Shown: positions 1 to 7,067 of the stretch, one piece after another
Layout: the number at the start of each line of letters is the position of its first letter
Numbering within the stretch: position 1 is the first letter of the stretch
From: Kiritimatiellia bacterium
GTDB lineage: Bacteria; Verrucomicrobiota; Kiritimatiellia; RFP12; UBA1067
Length of the DNA: 11,169 nt
Assembly: GCA_017547265.1 (NCBI GenBank)
Contig: JAFYQC010000137.1
Coordinates: forward strand, 1 to 11,169
Reading direction: 5' to 3'
The notes under the pieces: generated by a model
Told to the model about the DNA's origin: nothing
Databases searched by the model: none
What the model saw: the letters and a program-made list of their open reading frames with translations, nothing else
Translations under genes and position numbers: made by a program

Positions 1-1014
1 AACACTCAAACCCTCAAACCCTCAAACCCTTTCTCCCGATTCCTCTCCATCTCCGGCTGCACCGAGCACAACCTCAAGAACATCACCGCCCACTTTCCCG
101 TTGGCGCGTTCACGGTCGTAACCGGCGTCTCTGGCTCTGGCAAGTCGACGCTCGTCGACGAGACGCTTAAGAGGGCGCTTCTCCAGAAGTTCTACCACGC
201 GAAGGACATCCCCGGCAAGTTCAAGAAGCTCACGGGCTGGGAGAACTTCGACAAGGTCGTCGAGATCGATCAGTCGCCCATCGGCCGTACGCCGCGCTCG
301 AACCCGGCGACATACGTCGGCTTCTTCTCCGAGATACGCGAGCTTTTTGCGAAGACCGAGTCTGCGCGAGCGCGCGGCTACACCCCTGGGCGCTTCTCCT
401 TCAATGTGAAGGGCGGGCGCTGCGAAACTTGCGGCGGCGACGGGTTGCAGAAACTCGAGATGAGTTTCCTTCCTGACGTCTACGTTACATGCGACCAGTG
501 CGGCGGCAAGCGGTTCAACTCCGAGACCCTTGAAGTCACCTACGGCGGCAAGAACATCGCGGACGTCCTCGAGATGACGGTCGCGGAGGGGTGCGAGTTC
601 TTCGCGAAGGTGCCGTCTCTCGCCCGCAAGCTCCAGACGCTAGTCGACGTCGGGCTTGGCTACATCGCGCTCGGGCAGTCCGCGACGACGCTTTCAGGCG
701 GCGAGGCCCAGCGCATCAAGCTCGCGACGGAACTCTCCCGTCGCTCGACGGGCAGAACCCTCTACCTTCTCGACGAGCCGACGACGGGGCTTCACTTCGA
801 CGACGTGGCGAAGCTGATGAAGCTTCTCCTGCGGCTACGAGACCAGGGGAACACCATTATCGTCATCGAGCACAACATTGATGTCATCCGTTGCGCCGAC
901 TGGGTTGTAGATCTTGGGCCAGGCGGAGGCGATGCAGGCGGCGAACTCGTCTGCGAAGGGCCCTTGGAAGCAGTGAAGGCCAGCCCTCGCTCGCTCACCG
1001 CCAAATTTATCTGA
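1..1014 (+). CDS. uvrA: UvrA, excinuclease ABC subunit A, C-terminal half (5' truncated by window)
   Basis: DNA damage sensor of nucleotide excision repair: a dimeric ABC ATPase that loads UvrB at lesions. The frame is open from base 1 and ends at TGA 1012-1014, giving 337 residues, the second ATPase half. The start codon lies upstream; no in-frame ATG, GTG or TTG occurs before 406. Visible in order: a segment starting [15 protein letters not shown] that matches the start of the second ABC domain, Walker [10 protein letters not shown] (124-150), the UvrA hallmark [17 protein letters not shown], the zinc finger with Cys codons at 421, 430, 490 and 499 (CETC...CDQC), ABC signature [12 protein letters not shown] (from 691), Walker [13 protein letters not shown] and H-loop IVIEHN. 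All catalytic motifs are intact. The C-terminus (SLTAKFI) is short but normal for the family. No rho-independent terminator follows. The first ten or so residues come from a repeat tract (see 5-30). Confidence 0.97.
   Translation, partial: NTQTLKPSNPFSRFLSISGCTEHNLKNITAHFPVGAFTVVTGVSGSGKSTLVDETLKRALLQKFYHAKDIPGKFKKLTGWENFDKVVEIDQSPIGRTPRSNPATYVGFFSEIRELFAKTESARARGYTPGRFSFNVKGGRCETCGGDGLQKLEMSFLPDVYVTCDQCGGKRFNSETLEVTYGGKNIADVLEMTVAEGCEFFAKVPSLARKLQTLVDVGLGYIALGQSATTLSGGEAQRIKLATELSRRSTGRTLYLLDEPTTGLHFDDVAKLMKLLLRLRDQGNTIIVIEHNIDVIRCADWVVDLGPGGGDAGGELVCEGPLEAVKASPRSLTAKFI
5..30. repeat. 8-bp tandem repeat (CTCAAACC x3.25)
   Basis: Three perfect copies of CTCAAACC (5-12, 13-20, 21-28) plus CT. 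The first 37 bases of the window hold no G on this strand. The tract is in the open uvrA frame and would encode part of the linker before the second ATPase domain. The unit is not a multiple of three, so a change in copy number would shift the frame. It resembles in composition the G-poor spacer before recA (5476-5546). Its upstream extent is unknown. Confidence 0.8.
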
Positions 1015-1041
1015 TTTCTTTTGATTTTCGCAATAAGAAAT
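1014..1041. repeat. Inverted repeat around the -35 of the C10 peptidase promoter
   Basis: ATTTCTT (1014-1020) and AAGAAAT (1035-1041) form a perfect 7-bp inverted repeat with a 14-base interval. It starts at the last base of the uvrA stop codon, and the -35 hexamer lies in the interval. It could be an operator or a weak AU-only hairpin at the uvrA 3' end. An AT-rich palindrome of this size can also arise by chance. Confidence 0.35.
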
Positions 1042-1049
1042 GGTATCAT
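1021..1049 (+). promoter_or_regulatory. Sigma70-type promoter of the C10 peptidase gene
   Basis: -35 TTGATT (1021-1026), a 17-base spacer, and -10 TATCAT (1044-1049) preceded by TGG, an extended -10. Transcription should start near 1056, giving a leader of about 22 bases before ATG 1078. Upstream of the ATG only a weak GGG is seen as Shine-Dalgarno. The promoter lies entirely in the spacer after uvrA, so the gene is probably transcribed independently. Confidence 0.75.
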
Positions 1050-1077
1050 ATCGGCTTGTAATATCGGGTAAAATACC

Positions 1078-4000
1078 ATGAAAACAAGAAAAGCACTGTC
1101 GCTCTTCTTCTGTACGGTTGCGTTTGCCGCAGGCGCGGCAACGGTTTCCGTTGACACGGCCAAATTTGCGGCCGGCTCCTGGGCACTTTCTGATGCCGCG
1201 CTTGGCGTGAGACACGGTCGCACGGTCAGTGGCGCGACTGCATACGAAGTTGACGGAAAGCCCGGCTTCTACGCAGTCTCCCTCAAGGGGGGTGGAACGC
1301 TCTTCCTCGCGGCTGACGACGAGATCGGACCAGTCCTCGCGTTTACGGCGGAGTCTGCGCCAGACCTTTCTGCAGGAAGTCCATTGCTGGATCTTCTTGA
1401 GCGGGATATAAGGGCGCGTCGCGGAATTGTTGCGGGCGAGAAGGAGCTGGACGGCGCAATGCCCAATGCTGCGCCGAAGGCCAGGGTCTCGAAAACGGCG
1501 GGCGCAAAGGCGGGCTGGGCTGCGCTTACGGCCTCGGCCACCAAGGCGTCCAACCTTGATCACGCCGACGGCGCTTCGTCCGATGCTGCGCAAGCTGCGG
1601 CCAAGCCACAGGAGACCCTTGCCGTTTCCGACATCCGCGTCGAGCCCTTGATCAAGTCGCAGTGGAGTCAGCAGAAGGCAGGTGGGGGCAATTGCTACAA
1701 CTACTATACGCCAAACAACTATCCCTGCGGCTGTGTCGCGACGGCGGCGGCTCAGATCATGCGCTATTGGAGATATCCGGACATGGAGCTTCCCGCATTT
1801 TCGAATGACTGCACCGTCAACGGTGCGACAGTGCCACTTTCTTCCGTGGATAGCCCCGATCTCCGCGTCTACGACTGGGACAGCATGAAGCTGATACCGA
1901 AAGCGTCTGCGACAGTAGCGGAACGCCAGGCCATTGGCCGGCTCACTTCTGACATTGGCGTCGCCTTGGGCGCAATCTACGGTTCCAGCGGTACTGGTGC
2001 GATGTCCATCGACGTAAGCAAGGTGTTCCGCAATACGTTCGCCTATCCAAGCGGCGTGGAGTACTGGAACAACGATTGGGAGAATGCGCTTAGGAACGGC
2101 GGCGGGCTTCATGGGCGCGAGGCGCGCAACAAGGTTATATACGCCTGTCTTGACGCGGGGCTTCCCGTCCAGCTGGCGATTGCGGATGGCAACGGCTACA
2201 ACGGCCATGCGGTTGTCTGCGACGGATACGGTTTTGTGACGATTGGCGACGTGGAGACCGAATTCGCCCACATCAACATGGGCTGGGCTGGTTCCGGCGA
2301 CATGTGGTACAACATCCCCGACATCGATTCCACCGTCGGTTCGACGGCCGGGCAGGGTGGCGTTCACTTCCAGATCATAAAGGGAGCGACCTTCAATATT
2401 GCGACCGAGGCTTTCGGCGCGCTGCTCACCGGGCGTATAACCGACGACGGGGATCCTGTCGCCAATGCCGTTGTGACGGTCTACGACGTGAGAACCTACA
2501 CCTTGCTCGGCACCTGCACGACAGATGCGCACGGCATATATGCTTTCAGACTCCCTTCTCGCGTGGACTACTATGTCAAGGCGGTGTCCGAGGACGGCGT
2601 GAAGACCGGTTCGCTCGATGCTGTTCCTCTCGGGGAGACTCAGGAAGACGGCAACTATGTCGTTTACAGCATAGACGACGTCGGCAACTCGTGGGGCAAC
2701 GACATTGACATTACCATTCCGCACGTTAGGATCGTCGGTGGAAACTACTATGCAAACTTGAACTCGGCACTTGTCGACGCGTCGACGATGGAAAATCCCA
2801 TTGTCGAGATTTTCGGCCCTACGCAGCTCAAGAAGCCGGTCACCATCACTACGAATATCACGATTCGCACCGTTCCAAGCCCGAGTGCCGACTATCCAGA
2901 CCCGACGCTCGCCGACTGCGAGGTGACCGTTCTCGACGACGCGATTACGTATAACGGCTGGGTTCTGCAGGTGGCCGATGGTGCACGCGTTGATATATCC
3001 AACATATTGGTCCGTGCGGGAACTGCTTTGACCATCGGTCTCGACGTCCTCGAGGGTGGAGCTGCGTCGTTTGCCGGGCAGATTGACCTCGGCACTGTAG
3101 TTACGCGCACTGACGATGCTTTTATCCTTGCCGGGCCGCTTGAGCCAGTGGGCACAGGCCGCCTTTCGGTCTCCTATTCTGGTGCCATGGCCCGTTACTC
3201 GCAGTTTGGCGTTTACGAGTGTTCCGACGCAGATGCTGAGAACTATGCCAAACTCGTCTTCAACATGCTTGCTCCGACGCTGACCGGCAAGGTCGGCGAG
3301 CCAGGCACCCTCGTATGGGAACGAGTCTCCATCGACCCTTCCATTGCTGTTGCCTCTGCTTCAAATGACGAAATCGGCGTTACGCGCTATCTCTCGGTGG
3401 ACTTGCTTTTCGAGGACTACACCAACGGCGCCGAAATCGTCTTCTTGAGGGACTGCCCCGCGGAAATGTTCACAAACGCCGTTACCGTGTCCAAGGCGAC
3501 TACAATTCGCTCTGACGGCGATGTTCCTTTTGTCGTGACCATGGGGAAGAACGCCGGCTTCACGGTGCAGGGCGGTGACGCAAGCCTTGAATTCTCCAAT
3601 GTCACGTTCACGCGTTCCGAATCTTCTCCTGTAAATCTCGTAACAGTCAAGGACGGTGCATCGTTTACGCTCGGTGACGGTGCAACCATTGCCGACCTTA
3701 AGCCTTCTGGGAATGCCAGCGCGGTGTACGTCGAGAAGGGACTTGTTACCATGCAGGATGGTTCCGCCATTACGAATTGCGTGGCGACGCGTCTGGCCAC
3801 AGGCATGGCGGGCGGCGTTTACCTCAAGGGCGCGGATTGCACGTTTGACTTCGCGGGCGGTCAGATAACAGGCTGCAAGGCAAATCCAGGCAAAGGCAGC
3901 GGAGCCGTGTATGCAGAGAAATCCGCGACTGTCAAGGTCTCCGGTTCGGCTACCGCGTATGGGAACAAGGCCAATACGAGCGTTCGCAACATCTATGTTC

Positions 4001-5475
4001 CTGGCTATGATGCCCTTATTCTCTCCGGCGGGCTTACTGGTGGCGAAATCGGCGTCTACTGCTATGGTGGCACCGCGAGTGGAAAGTCGTTTGCCACTGT
4101 CGGCGACAGCGTCTCGCCCGATCTCGTGTCCGAGCACTTCAGCAACGACTATAGCGCAAACTGCTCCGCAGAGCCGTCTGACGACGAAGCTACGCTTGTG
4201 TGGGTAGCAGAGCCCCCAGGGCCCAAGCCCGTGCCAGAGGCCGAGGCCGAGGCCCGACTCACCGTCGGCTCGTCGTCTGCGACTTATGCCTCCGTAAGCG
4301 ACGCTTTTGAGGCCGCCGGAGAGAGCGATGCGAAGATAGAATTGCTAAAGGATGCGTCGCTTTCCGGCAATCTGGCTGTTGCTGCCGCTGTTGTCTTGGA
4401 CGGCAATGGCTTTACGCTCTCCCGCTCTGGCGACTTCTGCATTTCGGTCACGAACGCGGATGTGTCTCTCGTTGTGACTAACATAGTCCTAGACGGTGGA
4501 ACGGGTGAAGGCAGGATACTTGACGTCGTCGCCGGTTCCCTTTGCCTAGATTCTGGCACGGCGGTGCAAAACGTCTCTGGGTCGACAAAGGAAATGGTCG
4601 CACCAATCGTGATCTGGAACGGTTCGCTTGTCGTGAATCCCGGTGTAACGATTTCCGGCTGCACCAACAACTACACGCCGGAGCCTGGCGGCTCGCTTAC
4701 TGCGGGCGCCATAGTCGTGAATGGCCCGAAGGCGCATGTGGAGTTCCTAGGCGGCTCGATAACTGGCTGCACTGGCGCACGTGCCGGCGGCGTCACTGTC
4801 GCTAACGGCGCCGAGGCGCGCGTAAGTGGCGACTTGCAGATAAAGAACAACAAGCTCATCTCCGGCGAGGACGGAAACCTTGTCGTTCACGACAACAGCA
4901 GTCTTGTGCTGGCAGGACTCCTGACCGGTCGAGTAGGTTACACTGAAGGTGTGGGCGGCGACACTAACGTGTTCGGCACTGTTGACGCAGACTTCATTGC
5001 GTCCACCACGGCGAGCAATCTCGTCGTCAGCGCGCGCAGGTTCCGGCATGACGTTATTGATGCGAAGGGCATGGTCGCCACGAACGAGACGGAGGCGCTG
5101 CTCGTGTGGAGTTCCGCAGTTGGCGATTCGACCGAGTTCACCAACGTCGTCGACAACGTGACGAATGTCTACAGTGTCATCCTCGTTGAGGTCGACGACG
5201 ATGAACCTGAAATAGTGGAGTGTGCGCCGTTTGCATTTGCCGCAATCGAAGAGGTCGCGTCGGGCACTTGGAAGCTCACGCTTAAGCCGGGCACCGAGCA
5301 CTGCGTCTACACGCTCAAGAGTTCCAGCGACCTTCAGACCTGGACTGCGGTCGGCAGCCCGAAGGAGCTTTCGGCCGACGACATTTCAGGCGCAGAACTT
5401 GAGTTCGTTTTCGAGGTCAATGACGCCGACGGAAAGAAATTCTGGAAGGTTGAGGGTGCAGACGGAATCCAATAA
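1078..5475 (+). CDS. Secreted C10-family (streptopain-like) cysteine peptidase with beta-helix modules
   Basis: An exported 1465-residue protein. Residues 1-20 are a Sec signal peptide: KTRK, a hydrophobic core, AGA as likely cleavage site, no convincing lipobox. Residues ~22-112 resemble the C10 prodomain (GFYAVSL, LFLAADDEIGPVLAFT). An Ala-rich linker follows to ~180. The peptidase domain spans ~185-435: YNYYTPNN, nucleophile Cys219 in CGCVATAAAQIMRYW, His377 in GHAVVCDGYGF, and Asn400/Trp403 in HINMGWAG. Residues ~447-520 look like a carboxypeptidase-regulatory-like beta sandwich. Repetitive beta-strand segments follow; modules ~762-1043 and ~1060-1345 are homologous, with GGQITGC/GGSITGC turns and matching TLVWV/LLVWS ends, joined by a Pro/Glu linker. 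Residues ~1378-1465 form a terminal beta domain (YTLKSSSDLQTW...KKFWKVEG). Streptopain itself is about 400 residues, so most of this protein is appendage. It probably acts at the cell surface or outside; substrate unknown. Catalytic residues look intact, so activity is expected but inferred. Confidence 0.9.
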   Translation: MKTRKALSLFFCTVAFAAGAATVSVDTAKFAAGSWALSDAALGVRHGRTVSGATAYEVDGKPGFYAVSLKGGGTLFLAADDEIGPVLAFTAESAPDLSAGSPLLDLLERDIRARRGIVAGEKELDGAMPNAAPKARVSKTAGAKAGWAALTASATKASNLDHADGASSDAAQAAAKPQETLAVSDIRVEPLIKSQWSQQKAGGGNCYNYYTPNNYPCGCVATAAAQIMRYWRYPDMELPAFSNDCTVNGATVPLSSVDSPDLRVYDWDSMKLIPKASATVAERQAIGRLTSDIGVALGAIYGSSGTGAMSIDVSKVFRNTFAYPSGVEYWNNDWENALRNGGGLHGREARNKVIYACLDAGLPVQLAIADGNGYNGHAVVCDGYGFVTIGDVETEFAHINMGWAGSGDMWYNIPDIDSTVGSTAGQGGVHFQIIKGATFNIATEAFGALLTGRITDDGDPVANAVVTVYDVRTYTLLGTCTTDAHGIYAFRLPSRVDYYVKAVSEDGVKTGSLDAVPLGETQEDGNYVVYSIDDVGNSWGNDIDITIPHVRIVGGNYYANLNSALVDASTMENPIVEIFGPTQLKKPVTITTNITIRTVPSPSADYPDPTLADCEVTVLDDAITYNGWVLQVADGARVDISNILVRAGTALTIGLDVLEGGAASFAGQIDLGTVVTRTDDAFILAGPLEPVGTGRLSVSYSGAMARYSQFGVYECSDADAENYAKLVFNMLAPTLTGKVGEPGTLVWERVSIDPSIAVASASNDEIGVTRYLSVDLLFEDYTNGAEIVFLRDCPAEMFTNAVTVSKATTIRSDGDVPFVVTMGKNAGFTVQGGDASLEFSNVTFTRSESSPVNLVTVKDGASFTLGDGATIADLKPSGNASAVYVEKGLVTMQDGSAITNCVATRLATGMAGGVYLKGADCTFDFAGGQITGCKANPGKGSGAVYAEKSATVKVSGSATAYGNKANTSVRNIYVPGYDALILSGGLTGGEIGVYCYGGTASGKSFATVGDSVSPDLVSEHFSNDYSANCSAEPSDDEATLVWVAEPPGPKPVPEAEAEARLTVGSSSATYASVSDAFEAAGESDAKIELLKDASLSGNLAVAAAVVLDGNGFTLSRSGDFCISVTNADVSLVVTNIVLDGGTGEGRILDVVAGSLCLDSGTAVQNVSGSTKEMVAPIVIWNGSLVVNPGVTISGCTNNYTPEPGGSLTAGAIVVNGPKAHVEFLGGSITGCTGARAGGVTVANGAEARVSGDLQIKNNKLISGEDGNLVVHDNSSLVLAGLLTGRVGYTEGVGGDTNVFGTVDADFIASTTASNLVVSARRFRHDVIDAKGMVATNETEALLVWSSAVGDSTEFTNVVDNVTNVYSVILVEVDDDEPEIVECAPFAFAAIEEVASGTWKLTLKPGTEHCVYTLKSSSDLQTWTAVGSPKELSADDISGAELEFVFEVNDADGKKFWKVEGADGIQ

Positions 5476-5546
5476 CCCCTAGCCTCCAACTCCAACTCTG
5501 AACTCCAACTCCTGACCCCTGACCCCTAACTACTGACTCCTAATCT
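5476..5546. repeat. G-poor repetitive spacer upstream of recA
   Basis: The 71 bases between the peptidase stop and recA are almost all C, T and A, with only five G. They consist of degenerate short repeats: CTCCAACT (three near copies at 5483-5511), CCTGACC twice, then CTAACT, CTGACTC and CTAATCT. No terminator, sigma70 promoter or Shine-Dalgarno is visible, although recA follows directly. It may be an unstructured C/A-rich leader or a lineage-specific intergenic filler. It resembles the CTCAAACC repeat at 5-30. Confidence 0.65.
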
Positions 5547-6578
5547 ATGGCAACAAAAGATACTGCAAAGAAGACTGCTGGCAATACCGCGCTTGATGCG
5601 GTGATGAGCCAGATCCGCAAGGAATTCGGCGAGATGGCGATCATGCGTCTCGGCGACCAGGAGGTGAAGGAAGTTCCCGTGATTTCCACCGGTGCGCTTT
5701 CGCTCGACATGGCGCTTGGCGTCGGCGGGCTTCCGCGCGGACGCATCGTTGAGTGCTACGGCCAGGAATCGTCGGGCAAGACGACGCTTACCCTGCACGT
5801 TATCGCGAATGCCCAGAAGGCGGGCGGCGTCGCGGCGTTTATCGACGCGGAACACGCGCTCGATCCGGGCTACGCCAAGAAGATCGGCGTCGATCTCGAC
5901 AACCTGATTGTCTCCCAGCCGAACAGCGGCGAAGAGGCGCTTACGATTTGCGAGCAGCTCGCGAAGTCGGGCGCGCTTGACGTGATCGTGGTCGACTCTG
6001 TCGCGGCGCTCGTTCCGCAGGCCGAAATCGACGGCAACATGGGCGACAGCCACATGGGGCTTCAGGCACGTCTCATGTCGCAGGCGATGAGAAAGCTCAC
6101 CGCTGTTGTCGCGCAGACGAAGACGCTGATCATCTTCACGAACCAGGTGCGCGAGAAGATCGGTGTGATGTTCGGCAATCCCGAGACGACGCCCGGCGGC
6201 AAGGCGCTCAAGTTCTACGCAAGCTGCCGCTTGCAGGTGCAGCGCATCGGCGCGATCAAGAATCCCGCCGGACAGGTCGTTGGCAACAGGACGCGCGTCA
6301 AGGTCGTGAAGAACAAGGTCGCGCCGCCTTTCACCGAGGCCGAGTTCGACATCCTCTACACTTGCGGCATTTCGTACGAGGGCTCGGTCCTCGACGCGGC
6401 GCTTGCGCGCGGCGTAGTCGAGAAGCGCGGCAGCTGGCTCAGCTTTGGCGACGAGCAGCTTGCGCAGGGCGCGCTTGCGACGATCGAGTACTTAAAGGCG
6501 AACCCAGACGTGACGGCGAAGATCGTCGAGCTCGTGAAGTCCACGCCGGTCAACCCAGCGCTGGCTAAGAAAAAATAG
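5547..6578 (+). CDS. recA: RecA recombinase
   Basis: ATP-dependent strand-exchange protein for homologous recombination and activator of LexA-type self-cleavage. 343 residues, normal core length. Visible: Walker [10 protein letters not shown] (72-80), catalytic Glu in DAEHALD (Glu102), Walker [11 protein letters not shown] (147-156), loop L1 around [20 protein letters not shown] (160-179), loop L2 [20 protein letters not shown] (199-218), and [11 protein letters not shown]. Oddities: the Walker A second residue is Gln where almost all RecA have Pro, and the C-terminus ends in a basic ALAKKK instead of the acidic tail of E. coli RecA. The ATG at 5547 is chosen because the protein aligns from its first residues; no Shine-Dalgarno precedes it. 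No palindrome matching the E. coli or Gram-positive LexA box was found in the spacer. It may be transcribed from the peptidase gene or from an unrecognised promoter. No terminator follows it before the repeats at 6599. Confidence 0.98.
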   Translation: MATKDTAKKTAGNTALDAVMSQIRKEFGEMAIMRLGDQEVKEVPVISTGALSLDMALGVGGLPRGRIVECYGQESSGKTTLTLHVIANAQKAGGVAAFIDAEHALDPGYAKKIGVDLDNLIVSQPNSGEEALTICEQLAKSGALDVIVVDSVAALVPQAEIDGNMGDSHMGLQARLMSQAMRKLTAVVAQTKTLIIFTNQVREKIGVMFGNPETTPGGKALKFYASCRLQVQRIGAIKNPAGQVVGNRTRVKVVKNKVAPPFTEAEFDILYTCGISYEGSVLDAALARGVVEKRGSWLSFGDEQLAQGALATIEYLKANPDVTAKIVELVKSTPVNPALAKKK

Positions 6579-6598
6579 GGAAGCGGCAAGAAAAGATT

Positions 6599-6751
6599 TT
6601 GCGAGTCCCGGAGCGAGTGAGCAGAGCGGGACGAACGAAGGCAGAAAAGAATTGCGAGTCCCGGAGCGAGTGAGCGAAGCGGGACGAACGAAGGTAGGAA
6701 AGAAAGATTTGCGAGTCCCGGAGCGAGTGAGCGAAGCGGAACGAACGAAGG
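6599..6751. repeat. Three copies of a 43-bp imperfectly palindromic element
   Basis: Copies at 6599-6641, 6652-6694 and 6709-6751, each beginning TTGCGAGTCCCGGAGCGAG and ending ACGAACGAAGG or close to it, separated by 10 and 14 bases of A/G-rich sequence. Within a copy, GTCCCG and CGGGAC can pair across 16 bases. Copy 3 has CGGAAC and loses one pair; copy 1 differs as GCAGAG against GCGAAG. The array fills most of the 193 bases between recA and tRNA-Ser and contains no recognised gene. It looks like a REP-like or short mobile intergenic repeat. It is not a CRISPR: the spacers are far too short and no cas gene is present. Confidence 0.85.
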
Positions 6752-6771
6752 GACGAGCCTCAACTAATAAA

Positions 6772-6861
6772 GGAGAGTTGGCGGAGTGGTTGAACGCGGC
6801 GGTCTTGAAAACCGTTGAGGATGCAAGTCCTCCGGGGGTTCGAATACCTCACTCTCCGCCA
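6772..6861 (+). tRNA. tRNA-Ser(UGA)
   Basis: 90 nt with encoded CCA (6859-6861). Acceptor GGAGAGT pairs fully with ACTCTCC (6851-6857), discriminator G. D-stem GCG/CGC. Anticodon stem GCGGT/ACCGT with loop CTTGAAA, anticodon TGA at 6806-6808, reading UCA and other UCN codons. The long class II variable arm (GAGGA/TCCTC) is typical of tRNA-Ser. Oddity: the T-arm reads GGGGG-TTCGAAT-ACCTC, so the conserved 53-61 G-C pair is G-A. No promoter is obvious just upstream; it may be transcribed with recA. Confidence 0.95.
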
Positions 6862-6884
6862 CCTATGGCGGGTGGCAAAAAGAA

Positions 6885-6926
6885 ACTTCGCGCACTTTTT
6901 ATAAGGGGTGCGCGAAGTCTTTTTTC
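6885..6926. terminator. Bidirectional rho-independent terminator between the two tRNA-Ser genes
   Basis: A perfect 11-bp stem, ACTTCGCGCAC (6885-6895) with GTGCGCGAAGT (6908-6918), and a 12-base loop. On the plus strand it is followed by C and six T (6920-6925). On the minus strand it is followed by TTTCTTTTT, because the plus strand has AAAAAGAAA before it. It ends tRNA-Ser(UGA) transcripts from the left and nagA/tRNA-Ser(GCU) transcripts from the right. It lies only two bases from the CCA end of the minus-strand tRNA. Confidence 0.92.
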
Positions 6927-6928
6927 AC

Positions 6929-7022
6929 TGGCGGAGAGAGAGGGATTCGAACCCTCGGTACGGAAATTAACCCGTACGACGATTTAGCAAACCGTTGCCT
7001 TCAGCCACTCGGCCATCTCTCC
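6929..7022 (-). tRNA. tRNA-Ser(GCU)
   Basis: 94 nt on the minus strand with encoded CCA (complement of 6929-6931). Acceptor GGAGAGA pairs with TCTCTCC, discriminator G. D-stem GCC/GGC. Anticodon stem ACGGT/ATCGT with loop TTGCTAA, anticodon GCT at 6986-6988, reading AGC and AGU. Variable arm GTACGG/CCGTAC, T-arm GAGGG-TTCGAAT-CCCTC, fully canonical. It lies 22 bases downstream of the nagA stop, with its own promoter at 7039-7067 and the shared terminator just after it. Confidence 0.96.
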
Positions 7023-7038
7023 AAATCGTTTGGTGCGT

Positions 7039-7067
7039 ATTGTATCAAATGCGCTGTTCGCCGTCAA
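7039..7067 (-). promoter_or_regulatory. Promoter of tRNA-Ser(GCU), embedded in the nagA 3' end
   Basis: On the minus strand: -35 TTGACG (7062-7067), a 17-base spacer, and -10 TACAAT (7039-7044). The -35 and the spacer are inside nagA. The nagA stop codon TGA (7045-7047) directly abuts the -10, giving TGATACAAT, so the stop codon doubles as the TGn extended -10 element. Expected start near 7032, about ten bases before the mature tRNA 5' end at 7022. Confidence 0.75.

Noticed and set aside
835..2724. 629-residue minus-strand open frame across the uvrA end and the peptidase
   Set aside because: It spans two real genes and their promoter in antisense, is Arg/Val-rich without motifs, and conflicts with the clear C10 peptidase motifs on the plus strand.
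5476..5546. LexA/SOS box before recA
   Set aside because: Neither CTG-N10-CAG nor GAAC-N4-GTTC type palindromes are present; a lineage-specific motif cannot be excluded.
6599..6751. Possible CRISPR array
   Set aside because: Only three repeats with 10-14 base joints and no cas genes or unique spacers.
6356..6987. Small frames on both strands over the 43-bp repeats (VPLRSLAPGLA and RVPERVSEA repeats)
   Set aside because: Their repeats are translations of the DNA repeat; they also run into recA or the tRNA genes and have no start signals.
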